This document shows positions 45,568-53,990 of a stretch of 64,000 nucleotides of DNA, one piece after another. Made by a program: the position numbers and the translations under genes. The notes under the pieces were generated by a model that did no database searches, was not told where the DNA came from, and was given only the letters and a program-made list of their open reading frames with translations. Every line of letters begins with the position of its first letter. Within the stretch, counting starts at the first letter, position 1. Source of the stretch: Fidelibacterota bacterium (GTDB taxonomy: Bacteria; Marinisomatota; Marinisomatia; Marinisomatales; S15-B10). Where the stretch lies: the NCBI GenBank assembly GCA_002715465.1, contig PAYY01000032.1, forward strand, positions 33,054 through 97,053, given 5' to 3'.

Positions 45568-47505
45568 TTAAGGTGTTTCTTTAATATATGTAAATAGAGA
45601 ATCACTAATATATTCACCTTCAAGAAGTAGCCTGTTCTTTAAATATCTTAAAATAAAAAGAGAAGAATCTAAGCGCGAACGACTCGAAGAAATATTGTAA
45701 TTCCTGCTAAGGCCTTTTGAAAGAGAAGAATTTTCTAGGTTAGTTTTAATAGAGGCTCGAGAATCAGATGTTAAAAGATGCTTTCCCAAGAAAGTAGTAA
45801 TATCATATCCATTAAGTGCCATAATTATTTCTTGCTGGCTTTCAAAGCTAGAAACTAATTCAAATGCTTCATTACTATATTGACTTTCCTTAGGGTAAAG
45901 ATAATCACTCAATATTATCATATCTTGAAGATTAGGCCCAATCATTTCCTGATTAATTTCATCAAAGTTATACCAATTAGAGTTCCCAATAATTTGTGTC
46001 TCCAAACCATAGGCCGAAAATTGTGATGCAACATAGTTAATGTCACCCGTATGAATTGGAAGATAAATTGCATCAATAGTAGAAAGAGTCATTTCAGATG
46101 AGTCTACTTCCTCTTTTTGAAAATTAGAAATATCATCTTGAAAAAAATCAGTAGAAGAAAGTTCAAATGTATTATCGGAAGTATCAATTTTTATTTCGCC
46201 TAATATTTTTTTAGGTTTTTTTCTTTCTAATTCAAAAGCAACTTTCCGTATAGATTTTAATTGGGATGAAAGATCTACTGGTATACCTGAATACCATTCC
46301 ACAGCAATAATTTCAGCTCCTAATTCATCAGCCTGAGCCAAAAACCCATCAGTTAAACCCTTACCAAATTGATCCATAGGTGATAATACAGCAATAGTTG
46401 ACAATTTTAAATTTTCAATAGCATATTTTGCAGCATACCTTCCCTGCAAAGACAGAGTGCTATTCATTTGATATACACTTTTCCCAAGGTCAGCTATTCC
46501 ATCAATATCTATAGAAGGCAAAAGAATTGGCGTTGATCCATTATTGCCAGAAGCTGCCACAGCTAGAGCTGAAGAATTTTCCGTCGGACCAATAATTGCT
46601 AGAATATTATTATTTCGAGATAAAGTCTCTAATGCACGAATGCTACTTATCGGATCTTCTGATTCAATAACCTGAACATTAAGAGAATAATCATATTGAT
46701 TTTGAATTTGAGACAACGCTTGATAAACCCCTTGGATAAATGGGCTACCATGATTTTCATCAATTTGACCGGATTCTAAGATTATACCTATGGTTTTAGA
46801 TCCTTGGTTTTTTGCATAAGTTTTAGACTTAAGATTTTCATAAATATTAATGAATTCTTTAGGAAGTAGCATTCTGTTTAACTTAAATAAAAGAAGAGCT
46901 GCTTCATCTCTATTTCCTTGATCAATTAATTTCTTTGCGATCGCTAATGACAAAATAGCCTGTAAGCTCTGATCTAATTCAGTTGCAGCTAAACTATTAA
47001 GTTTTTCAAAGTCAACATAGCCTGTTGCAATTTCTATAATTTTATTATCATGGTTTTCTCTCAAGGGCTTTTTGTATAATCTTCGCGCATCTAAGTATGC
47101 CTCTAGAGCAGCACCATAGTATCCTTCGGTTAAATAGGCGTCACCTAATGTTTCAAAAATAAAAGGTGTGTAATCACTTTCATTATATTTCTCAAAAAAT
47201 TCGCGCGCGGTAGACTTAACCTCATTTAACCTTCCTAACCGCGCATAAGATTTCATACACATCAAAATACTTGCTGTTAATTGAGGAGATTGTTGAGGAG
47301 GATGATTCTTCAACCTACGAAAAATATCAAGAGCACGATAATAACGACCTGAGTTATAATGTTCAACACCTTGTTCAAAAAGCTTTCTAGACCTTGAAAA
47401 ACTAATCCCTTGAGCCGCTTGAATCTCAGGAGAAAACTCTAAAAATATAAAACCCAGTAAAGCTAATATAAAAATTCTGGGGTATATTTTTTCAAACCAA
47501 AACAT
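45568..47505 (-). CDS. TPR / type I periplasmic-binding fusion (LpoA-like organisation)
   Basis: 645 residues. A signal or anchor segment (about 8-30) precedes several TPR-like repeats (about 40-230) with EQGVEHYNSGRYYRALDIFR. From about 238 there is a periplasmic-binding type I fold: GIILESGQIDENHGSP, LAIIGPTENSSALAVA, and TIAVLSPMDQFGKGL. A low-complexity acidic insert occurs near 430-470. The same domain order is found in LpoA, which activates peptidoglycan synthase PBP1A, and in some amino-acid receptors. It is adjacent to pgeF and uppP, which favours a wall role. Confidence 0.82.
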   Translation of the reverse strand: MFWFEKIYPRIFILALLGFIFLEFSPEIQAAQGISFSRSRKLFEQGVEHYNSGRYYRALDIFRRLKNHPPQQSPQLTASILMCMKSYARLGRLNEVKSTAREFFEKYNESDYTPFIFETLGDAYLTEGYYGAALEAYLDARRLYKKPLRENHDNKIIEIATGYVDFEKLNSLAATELDQSLQAILSLAIAKKLIDQGNRDEAALLLFKLNRMLLPKEFINIYENLKSKTYAKNQGSKTIGIILESGQIDENHGSPFIQGVYQALSQIQNQYDYSLNVQVIESEDPISSIRALETLSRNNNILAIIGPTENSSALAVAASGNNGSTPILLPSIDIDGIADLGKSVYQMNSTLSLQGRYAAKYAIENLKLSTIAVLSPMDQFGKGLTDGFLAQADELGAEIIAVEWYSGIPVDLSSQLKSIRKVAFELERKKPKKILGEIKIDTSDNTFELSSTDFFQDDISNFQKEEVDSSEMTLSTIDAIYLPIHTGDINYVASQFSAYGLETQIIGNSNWYNFDEINQEMIGPNLQDMIILSDYLYPKESQYSNEAFELVSSFESQQEIIMALNGYDITTFLGKHLLTSDSRASIKTNLENSSLSKGLSRNYNISSSRSRLDSSLFILRYLKNRLLLEGEYISDSLFTYIKETP

Positions 47506-47547
47506 TGTTAATTTTTATAAACAGGATTGTTATACTAAAATCACTCA

Positions 47548-47873
47548 ACAGTGACTGATTCATTTCGAACAGAGAATTAGATTCTTTGCACTGAAATGCT
47601 TTGTGGAAACTTTGATAAAACTGAATGTATTTTTTATCCATAGTTTTCTGAAAAGTGTGCTTCTCTTTCTGATTTTTGCATTCCGATAGTTTCATCCATG
47701 AATTTATTTCTATCTTCTCGGGTATTAAAAACCCAAATACATATCGTGTCACTTGAGTGATAAATTGCTTTTAATTCATCATCAATGTCACAGATGTTTT
47801 GAGGTGTTTTCGTTTTGATGCAAATCACTATTTCCGTCCTCTTATTCTCTGTTCGAACCTATTCGACAGTGAC
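47548..47873. repeat. 14-bp perfect inverted repeat with duplicated glmS 3'-end signature around an orphan gene
   Basis: TTCGAACAGAGAAT at 47564-47577 is the exact reverse complement of 47844-47857. Outside each arm, after exactly 8 nt, is the same 8-bp direct repeat ACAGTGAC (47548-47555 and 47866-47873). On the minus strand the right copy encodes the glmS C-terminus SVTVE-stop. The left copy, in GTCACTGTTGAGTGA, again spells VTVE-stop with synonymous differences. The segment carries one 64-codon gene. It may be a small inserted element or an integration scar at the glmS end. Confidence 0.6.
47634..47828 (-). CDS. Small orphan protein between inverted repeats
   Basis: 64-residue protein with a GTG start at 47828 and GAGG nine nt upstream. 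It has an acidic/charged composition with hydrophobic strands such as TICIWVFNT, and the tail reads ETIGMQKSEREAHFSENYG. It has no signal peptide or membrane helix, and I do not recognise a family. A competing frame at 47492-47752 lacks a ribosome site and was rejected. It is the only gene inside the repeat-flanked segment after glmS, so it may be cargo of a former element. Confidence 0.6.
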   Translation of the reverse strand: MICIKTKTPQNICDIDDELKAIYHSSDTICIWVFNTREDRNKFMDETIGMQKSEREAHFSENYG

Positions 47874-49697
47874 ACTTTTTGCTAAATTCCTAGGTTGATC
47901 AACATCACAGCCTCTAAGAACAGCTAAATGATAAGCTAGAAGCTGCAATGGAACTGAAGAAATAATAGAAAAAGTTCTTGGGTGAGATGAAGGAACCTCT
48001 ATGATATAATCAGAAATTCTTTCTAATTCTAGAGTTTTTTTATCTGTGACTGTGATTATACGCCCTTTTCTAGCCTTTACTTCTTGAATATTTGAAAGTA
48101 CTTTTTCAAAAGTCTTATCATGAGGTGCCAAGAATACAACCGGCATCTTTTCATCTATAAGTGCAATTGGACCATGTTTCATCTCAGCTGCAGGATAGCC
48201 TTCTGCATGAATATATGATATTTCTTTAAGTTTAAGTGCACCCTCAAGAGCAACAGGAAAATTAAGTCCTCTGCCAAGATATAAAAAATTATCCGCATCT
48301 ACTGTTTCCTTTGCAACGTCAAAAATACTATCAGTTTTTGATAAAATATATTCTATCTGTTCTCCCATATCCGACATTGCCCTAGCTAGTCTACCACATT
48401 CTCCTTTTGACATTCCTCGATTACGGCCAAGATGTAAAGCCAACATAAATAGAACTGTTACTTGTGCCGTAAAAGCTTTAGTAGATGCAACACCAATTTC
48501 TGGGCCAGCATGAGTATATATACCACAATCCGTTTCACGAGAAATAGTACTTCCAACAACATTGCAAATACCTACAGCAAGAGATCCATTGTCTTTTGCT
48601 TTTCTTACAGCGGCAAGAGTGTCAGCTGTTTCGCCAGATTGTGTTATTGCTATTACTACACTATCAGAATCAATCAAAGGATCCCTATAGCGAAATTCTG
48701 AAGCATAATCTACATGTACTTCAATTCTCGCATATTCTTCAATTAAGATCTTACCTATAAGAGCAGCATGCCAAGAAGTTCCACATGCTGTAATGTAAAT
48801 ACGTGATGCATTTTCAATCCTTGGTAAATAGTCAGAAATACCACCAAGATGAGCTGTACCGCTATCTAGAGAGAGTCTACCTCTCATAGTGTCAGTTAAT
48901 GTATATTTTTGATCATGGATTTCCTTAAGCATAAAATGGTCAAAACCACCTTTTTCAATTTCTTCAAGATTAAATTCAATCTTTTCCATGACTTTGTTGA
49001 CGACCATGTTATCACCAATCCGTCTAACTTGATATGATCCCTTGCGAATTTCTACAATATCACCATCATCAAGATATATCACATTTCTAGTATAAGGAAT
49101 TATAGGAGAAGCATCTGAAGCAAGAAAATGTTCTTTTTCTCCTATGCCTAAAACAAGAGGACTACCAAGCCGTGCACCAACAATTAAATCAGGTTCATCA
49201 GAACAAATTGCTGCTAAACCATATGTCCCGATTACATCTTTAAGTGCTGACTGAACAGATTCAATAAAAGTAAGATTTCCATAAGAATAAACTCTTCCAA
49301 TAAGCTGAACAAGAACTTCAGTATCTGTTTCAGTTAAAAAGGTTACACCTTCTTTTTCAAGTGCCTCGCGAAGTATATTGTAATTTTCAATTATTCCGTT
49401 ATGAATAATTGAGATTTTATTAGAGCTATCAACATGAGGATGTGCGTTAAGATCATTAGGTACTCCATGAGTAGCCCAACGTGTATGGCCTATACCCAAA
49501 GATCCTCTTACAGTTGAGTCGTCTAAAATTTTCTCTAAATCACCAACTTTCCCCTCACACTTAAGTATTTGGATCTCATCATCATCTACCGTAGAAATAC
49601 CAGCTGAATCATACCCTCTATACTCTAATCTCTTTAATCCTTCTATAAGGATCGGTATTGCATCTTTATCTCCGATATAAGCTATGATCCCACACAT
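47859..49697 (-). CDS. glmS: Glutamine--fructose-6-phosphate aminotransferase
   Basis: 612-residue cytosolic enzyme that makes glucosamine-6-phosphate, the entry to UDP-GlcNAc. Cys2 (MCGIIAYIGD) is the glutaminase nucleophile, GHTRWATHG follows in the same domain, and two SIS domains follow (ITACGTSWHAAL; FLYLGRGLNFPVALEGALKL). The C-terminus is the conserved DVDQPRNLAKSVTVE. There is no visible glmS ribozyme in the 6-nt gap to guaA. The 3' end of this gene is a classical integration target (attTn7) in other bacteria, relevant to the odd segment just downstream. Confidence 0.97.
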   Translation of the reverse strand: MCGIIAYIGDKDAIPILIEGLKRLEYRGYDSAGISTVDDDEIQILKCEGKVGDLEKILDDSTVRGSLGIGHTRWATHGVPNDLNAHPHVDSSNKISIIHNGIIENYNILREALEKEGVTFLTETDTEVLVQLIGRVYSYGNLTFIESVQSALKDVIGTYGLAAICSDEPDLIVGARLGSPLVLGIGEKEHFLASDASPIIPYTRNVIYLDDGDIVEIRKGSYQVRRIGDNMVVNKVMEKIEFNLEEIEKGGFDHFMLKEIHDQKYTLTDTMRGRLSLDSGTAHLGGISDYLPRIENASRIYITACGTSWHAALIGKILIEEYARIEVHVDYASEFRYRDPLIDSDSVVIAITQSGETADTLAAVRKAKDNGSLAVGICNVVGSTISRETDCGIYTHAGPEIGVASTKAFTAQVTVLFMLALHLGRNRGMSKGECGRLARAMSDMGEQIEYILSKTDSIFDVAKETVDADNFLYLGRGLNFPVALEGALKLKEISYIHAEGYPAAEMKHGPIALIDEKMPVVFLAPHDKTFEKVLSNIQEVKARKGRIITVTDKKTLELERISDYIIEVPSSHPRTFSIISSVPLQLLAYHLAVLRGCDVDQPRNLAKSVTVE

Positions 49698-49703
49698 TTT
49701 ATT

Positions 49704-51248
49704 TTACTCCCATTCTATTGTACTTGGAGGTTTTGAACTTATATCATAAACAACTCTGTTAACACCAGAAACTGAATTAACAATATTATTCGATACTTCA
49801 GCTAAAACTTCATCTGATATTCGATACCAATCAGCAGTCATTCCATCAATACTAGTAACAGCACGAAGTGCTATGAGATTCGCATAGGTCCTTTCATCAC
49901 CCATCACACCAACAGTTTTTACTGGAATAAGCACAGCAAAAGCTTGCCAAATATCATCATAGATATTGTGATCTCTCAATGCTTGAATAAAAATATGGTC
50001 AGATTCTCTAAGCATCTTTAATCTACTCTTTGTAACCTCCCCAATGATCCTAACACCAAGTCCAGGGCCGGGAAATGGATGCCTACCTAAAACATCCGTT
50101 GGCAAGCCTAGCGCTTTCCCTACATCTCTTACTTCATCTTTGAAAAGCTCTCTAAGAGGTTCAAGGAGTTCAAAGTTGATATCCTTTGGGAGGCCACCAA
50201 CATTATGATGAGACTTTATTACGTCTGCAGTTCCTCTTACACCACCACTCTCAATAATATCAGGATAAAGAGTACCTTGCCCTAGAAATTTGAAATGAGT
50301 TTTTGACTTAGTAGCTTTTTCAAATGCCCTTATAAACTGCTCCCCAATAATTAAACGCTTTTTTTCTGGATCAGTAATTGTTTTAAGATTATTAATAAAA
50401 GTATTAGAAAAATCATGGATTTCAATCTCAATTCCTAAAACATCTACTAATCTATTTTGAATATATTCAATTTCATTTTTTCTAAGCAAACCATGGTCAA
50501 TAAAAACACAACGTAAAGAATCACCTATTGCTTCATGAATAAGTTTAGCAAGGACAGTTGAGTCTACACCTCCACTCACACCACATATAACCTTCTCATT
50601 ACCTATTTTTTCTTTAATACCATGTATAGTAGACTGTATAAAAGAAGCTGATGTCCAACTTTGAGAACATTTGACTACATCAAATAAAAAATTTGAGAGA
50701 ATTTTTTCTCCGTCAACAGTATGAATAACTTCGGGATGAAATTGAGTGCCAAAAATTTTTCCACCTTGTTTTTCAGCAACAGCTAACACCCCATTATTGG
50801 ACCTTGCTATAATTGACCAGTTGTTGGGTAATTTTTTTATACTATCTCCATGACTCATCCAAACTTGAGTACCTTGTTTAATTCCTTTTAGTAGGATGCT
50901 ATCTTTTTCAATATTTATTTTCGTAAATCCATATTCTCTTTGAGAATTTGATTTTACAATACCATTATCATATTTCATCAAAAGACCAAAGCCATAGCAT
51001 ATACCGAGAATAGGAACACCAATCTTCATAATAGCAGGGTTTAAAGAAGGGGCTCCATCATCAGATACACTATCTGGACCACCTGATAAAATTATAGCTA
51101 TTGGGTTAGTTTGGGTTATTTCTTTATAGGATGCTGAATGAGGTAAAATTTCAGAATAAACTTTTTGTTCTCTTACCCTTCTGGCAATCAACTGAGTATA
51201 TTGTGAACCGTAATCTAAAATAAGAATTGTTTGTTTATTCAAGCTCAT
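49704..51248 (-). CDS. guaA: GMP synthase (glutamine-hydrolysing)
   Basis: 514-residue enzyme that aminates XMP to GMP. The GATase class I domain has GICYGFGLLMKY (nucleophile Cys) and FGTQFHPEV. The ATP pyrophosphatase P-loop is VSGGVDSTVLAKLI. The dimerisation domain carries GRHPFPGPGLGVRI and ends PPSTIEWE as in all GuaA. It overlaps surE by 14 nt and is 6 nt from glmS, so it is in the same transcription unit. Confidence 0.97.
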   Translation of the reverse strand: MSLNKQTILILDYGSQYTQLIARRVREQKVYSEILPHSASYKEITQTNPIAIILSGGPDSVSDDGAPSLNPAIMKIGVPILGICYGFGLLMKYDNGIVKSNSQREYGFTKINIEKDSILLKGIKQGTQVWMSHGDSIKKLPNNWSIIARSNNGVLAVAEKQGGKIFGTQFHPEVIHTVDGEKILSNFLFDVVKCSQSWTSASFIQSTIHGIKEKIGNEKVICGVSGGVDSTVLAKLIHEAIGDSLRCVFIDHGLLRKNEIEYIQNRLVDVLGIEIEIHDFSNTFINNLKTITDPEKKRLIIGEQFIRAFEKATKSKTHFKFLGQGTLYPDIIESGGVRGTADVIKSHHNVGGLPKDINFELLEPLRELFKDEVRDVGKALGLPTDVLGRHPFPGPGLGVRIIGEVTKSRLKMLRESDHIFIQALRDHNIYDDIWQAFAVLIPVKTVGVMGDERTYANLIALRAVTSIDGMTADWYRISDEVLAEVSNNIVNSVSGVNRVVYDISSKPPSTIEWE

Positions 51249-52014
51249 TTTGAAATTCTTCCCATTTTTCTAATTGCGAAATTGAAGAATACTTTGTTAA
51301 ATCAAAATGTAATGGAGTGACAGAAACATAACCTGAACGTACAGCACCATCATCAATTTTTGGATTATTCTTTTTAGAAAAAAACTCCCCACTCATCCAA
51401 TAATATGAATTTCCTTTAGGATCCATTCTTTTCTTAAATTTATCAATAAAATTACTTTTACCTTGTCTAGTAATGCGAAATCCTTTTGCTTTTCCATTAG
51501 GAGTCTTTGGCACATTTATATTAAGAATAGTATTTGGTAACATTCCTTTTACAAGAACAGTTCTAACAATTTTTTTTGCTACTTTTGCTGAATATGTATA
51601 ATCAGGAGTTAACCAAGAATCTAATGATATGGCAATTGCTGGAACTCCTTGCATAGCTGACTCTGCTGCTGCTGATACTGTACCCGAATAAAGAATGCTA
51701 AGACCCATATTTGCACCTCTATTTATGCCTGATATGACAATGTCAGGTCTACGTTTAAGTATTACCTTTAAGGCTATTTTTATACAATCAGCTGGTGTAC
51801 CATTAATAGCATAGCCCGAAAACCCATTATGATTTACACAATTATTCAACCTAATTGGATCTGAAATAGTTATGCCATGTCCAACTCCGCTTTTTTCAAC
51901 ATCTGGTGCTACCACTATTGTTTCACCGATTTCAGACATTGCTGTTTGAAGAAAATGAATTCCTGTAGAATAAATTCCATCATCATTCGTTATAAGAATA
52001 AGAGGTTTCCTCAT
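51235..52014 (-). CDS. surE: 5'/3'-nucleotidase SurE
   Basis: 259-residue divalent-metal phosphatase acting on nucleoside monophosphates and short polyphosphate. Metal-site motif ILITNDDGIYSTGI is at residue 5, SGVGHGIT (Ser ligand) near 42, and VISGINRGANMG near 95. It starts at ATG 52014 overlapping the accD stop (TAATG), and its end overlaps guaA. The length is normal. Confidence 0.96.
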   Translation of the reverse strand: MRKPLILITNDDGIYSTGIHFLQTAMSEIGETIVVAPDVEKSGVGHGITISDPIRLNNCVNHNGFSGYAINGTPADCIKIALKVILKRRPDIVISGINRGANMGLSILYSGTVSAAAESAMQGVPAIAISLDSWLTPDYTYSAKVAKKIVRTVLVKGMLPNTILNINVPKTPNGKAKGFRITRQGKSNFIDKFKKRMDPKGNSYYWMSGEFFSKKNNPKIDDGAVRSGYVSVTPLHFDLTKYSSISQLEKWEEFQNELE

Positions 52015-52865
52015 TAACTTCTATTGTGCTTTCCAAAGTCAATTATTCGAGATAAAGTTTTCTTTAAATCCTTGCGTTGCACTATCCTGTCAATAAAACC
52101 TCTCTCAACCAAAAATTCTGATGTTTGAAAACCTTCAGGAAGATCTTGGCCAATAGTTTGCTTAATTACTCTTGGACCTGCAAATCCAATTAAAGCTCCA
52201 GGTTCAGCCAAAATAAAATCTCCTTGCATAGCAAAGCTTGCACTAACTCCTCCAGTAGTAGGATCAGTTAATATAGAAACATATAACCCACCCTTTTTAG
52301 AAAATCTAGAAAGTTTCGCTGAAATTTTTGCTAGTTGCATCAAAGAATAAACTCCTTCTTGCATTCGTGCTCCTCCAGATGCGCAAATGATAACTAAAGG
52401 GGAATTTTCCTTAGATGCATAATCTATAGCACGAGATATTTTTTCACCAACTACTGAACCCATACTCCCACCAATAAAGGAAAAATTCATTACAGAAAGA
52501 ATAATATTATTATTATTTACAACCCCTGAGTAGGTATTAACTACATCTGGACTTCCAGTTTTAATTACAGCTGACTTTAACTGATCAGTATAACTTTTCT
52601 TTGCTTTAAATTTAAGAGGATCAGCTGAGCGCAAATGCGAATCCAATTCATTATAATTGGGATCATCAAATAGTATTTTAAGATATTCTTCAGAAAAAAG
52701 TCTAAAGTGAAAATGACAATTTGAACAAACCATTAGAGCTCGTAATAATTCTCTCTTATAAAGAATTTCATCACATTTTGGGCACTTTTCCCAAAGCCCA
52801 TCCGGTATGGATTTCTTTTGAGTAGTAGTTACTTTTTGTTTTTTGCGTTTGAACCATGCCATCAT
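52014..52865 (-). CDS. accD: Acetyl-CoA carboxylase carboxyltransferase subunit beta
   Basis: 283-residue subunit of the carboxyltransferase that makes malonyl-CoA for fatty acids. It has an N-terminal zinc ribbon (CPKCDEIL and CSNCHFHF) and a crotonase-like core with VIICASGGARMQEG and DPTTGGVSASFAMQGD, as in AccD. The start is ambiguous by one codon (two ATGs in tandem). accA is not in the window. It sits between tsaB (56 nt) and surE (1-nt overlap). Confidence 0.96.
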   Translation of the reverse strand: MMAWFKRKKQKVTTTQKKSIPDGLWEKCPKCDEILYKRELLRALMVCSNCHFHFRLFSEEYLKILFDDPNYNELDSHLRSADPLKFKAKKSYTDQLKSAVIKTGSPDVVNTYSGVVNNNNIILSVMNFSFIGGSMGSVVGEKISRAIDYASKENSPLVIICASGGARMQEGVYSLMQLAKISAKLSRFSKKGGLYVSILTDPTTGGVSASFAMQGDFILAEPGALIGFAGPRVIKQTIGQDLPEGFQTSEFLVERGFIDRIVQRKDLKKTLSRIIDFGKHNRS

Positions 52866-52921
52866 AAGCTATTAATTTGGCAATTATCTAACGATAATCC
52901 AATTTCAGTTAATACTTCTAT

Positions 52922-53569
52922 TTATCCAATTTTAAAGGATGTTATATAGTCTGGCTCTAAATGAGAATAATCTGAAATAGCAATATCTTGATAGCGAATT
53001 GAAGCCGCCTGCCCGATAGAAACAGCTGAAGGCACCACCTCTACAACATTTGATTTCAAAGCCAAGTCATCTATTAGATTTCCACATTGATAATGAACAA
53101 TATTATTATAATTACATAGCTTTGATGATAGTTTTTCCCATTCTATACTTACTGGCTTTTCAATTCCTTCCCATCGATTATTTTTTTTTCTGAATTTTTG
53201 AAAATAAACAATATTCTTATGAGAATGAGAAATTGTAATAACTTCATTATCCTTAATTTGACTACTCTCAGTGATTGAAAGCAAAGTTGATATAGGAAGA
53301 AGTGGAATGTTAGCACTAAATGCCAAACCTTTAGCAAAACTTAAACCGATACGAAGACCAGTAAATGAGCCTGGCCCAATTGATATTGCGACCCCATTAA
53401 GAGTAATTAACTTTAGATTAATTTTACTTATTAATTCTTTACAAAATTCAGGTAGTTTTTCAGCATGTTCACGATTTAAAGTTTCTTCTCTATAGAAAAT
53501 AACTTTGTTCTCTTTTAACAAAGCGATACCACAGACATCGGATGATGTCTCAATTGCAAGAAGTTTCAA
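52922..53569 (-). CDS. tsaB: tRNA t6A biosynthesis protein TsaB
   Basis: 215-residue partner of TsaD and TsaE in forming threonylcarbamoyladenosine at tRNA A37. It starts MKLLAIETSSDVCGIALL and contains SIGPGSFTGLRIGLSFAKG, the signature of TsaB (inactive ASKHA fold). It overlaps tsaE by 20 nt, so the pair is coupled. tsaD is elsewhere. Confidence 0.94.
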   Translation of the reverse strand: MKLLAIETSSDVCGIALLKENKVIFYREETLNREHAEKLPEFCKELISKINLKLITLNGVAISIGPGSFTGLRIGLSFAKGLAFSANIPLLPISTLLSITESSQIKDNEVITISHSHKNIVYFQKFRKKNNRWEGIEKPVSIEWEKLSSKLCNYNNIVHYQCGNLIDDLALKSNVVEVVPSAVSIGQAASIRYQDIAISDYSHLEPDYITSFKIG

Positions 53570-53990
53570 TGATTTTATTCCTAATTATTATGTTTCGTTC
53601 ATGTTCTCCCGATATTTCTATATCAATCCAAATAGTATTTTTGGGCATAATCTGGGGGAAAAGATTTGCCCATTCTACCACCACAATTCCTTCAGCTTGA
53701 AAATAGTGATCTAAACCCAAAGCAAGTGCCTCAGACGCAGAACTTAATCTATAAAAATCAAAATGATATAGCGGAGGATTAGAATCATATTCACCAATTA
53801 GTTTAAATGTTGGTGAATTAACAATTTCCTTAACTCCTAGCCCTAAAGCAATGCCTTTTGTAAACAATGTCTTTCCAGATCCCAACTCACCGGATAAACC
53901 CACAATATTTCCAGCTGATAAATTGTCAGAAAAATTATTTGCTAAATTGAATGTATCTGTTGGAGAATAGGTAATATATTGAGTTTTCAT
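53550..53990 (-). CDS. tsaE: tRNA t6A biosynthesis ATPase TsaE
   Basis: 146-residue ATPase of the t6A complex. The Walker A is GELGSGKTLFTKG near residue 36, the switch region is VNSPTFKLIGEY, and VVEWANLFP is the conserved Walker-B-like segment. It lies immediately after the PorX-like stop with no gap. A tsaE-porX neighbourhood is also known to me from Bacteroidetes. Confidence 0.95.
   Translation of the reverse strand: MKTQYITYSPTDTFNLANNFSDNLSAGNIVGLSGELGSGKTLFTKGIALGLGVKEIVNSPTFKLIGEYDSNPPLYHFDFYRLSSASEALALGLDHYFQAEGIVVVEWANLFPQIMPKNTIWIDIEISGEHERNIIIRNKIIETSCN

Noticed and set aside
47541..47554. TCACTCAACAGTGA small hairpin before TTTTAG on the minus strand
   Set aside because: Only a 5-bp stem; it is better explained as part of the duplicated glmS-end signature.
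47492..47752. 86-codon frame overlapping the orphan gene and the start of the TPR/binding-protein gene
   Set aside because: GTG start without ribosome site, and it overlaps two better-supported genes.
47548..49697. A Tn7-type transposon at glmS
   Set aside because: No tnsABCD-like genes, Tn7 ends or large cargo are visible; only a short repeat-bounded segment is present, so I report it as a possible scar only.
49698..49703. glmS ribozyme or riboswitch
   Set aside because: The gap to guaA is only 6 nt, with no room for one.
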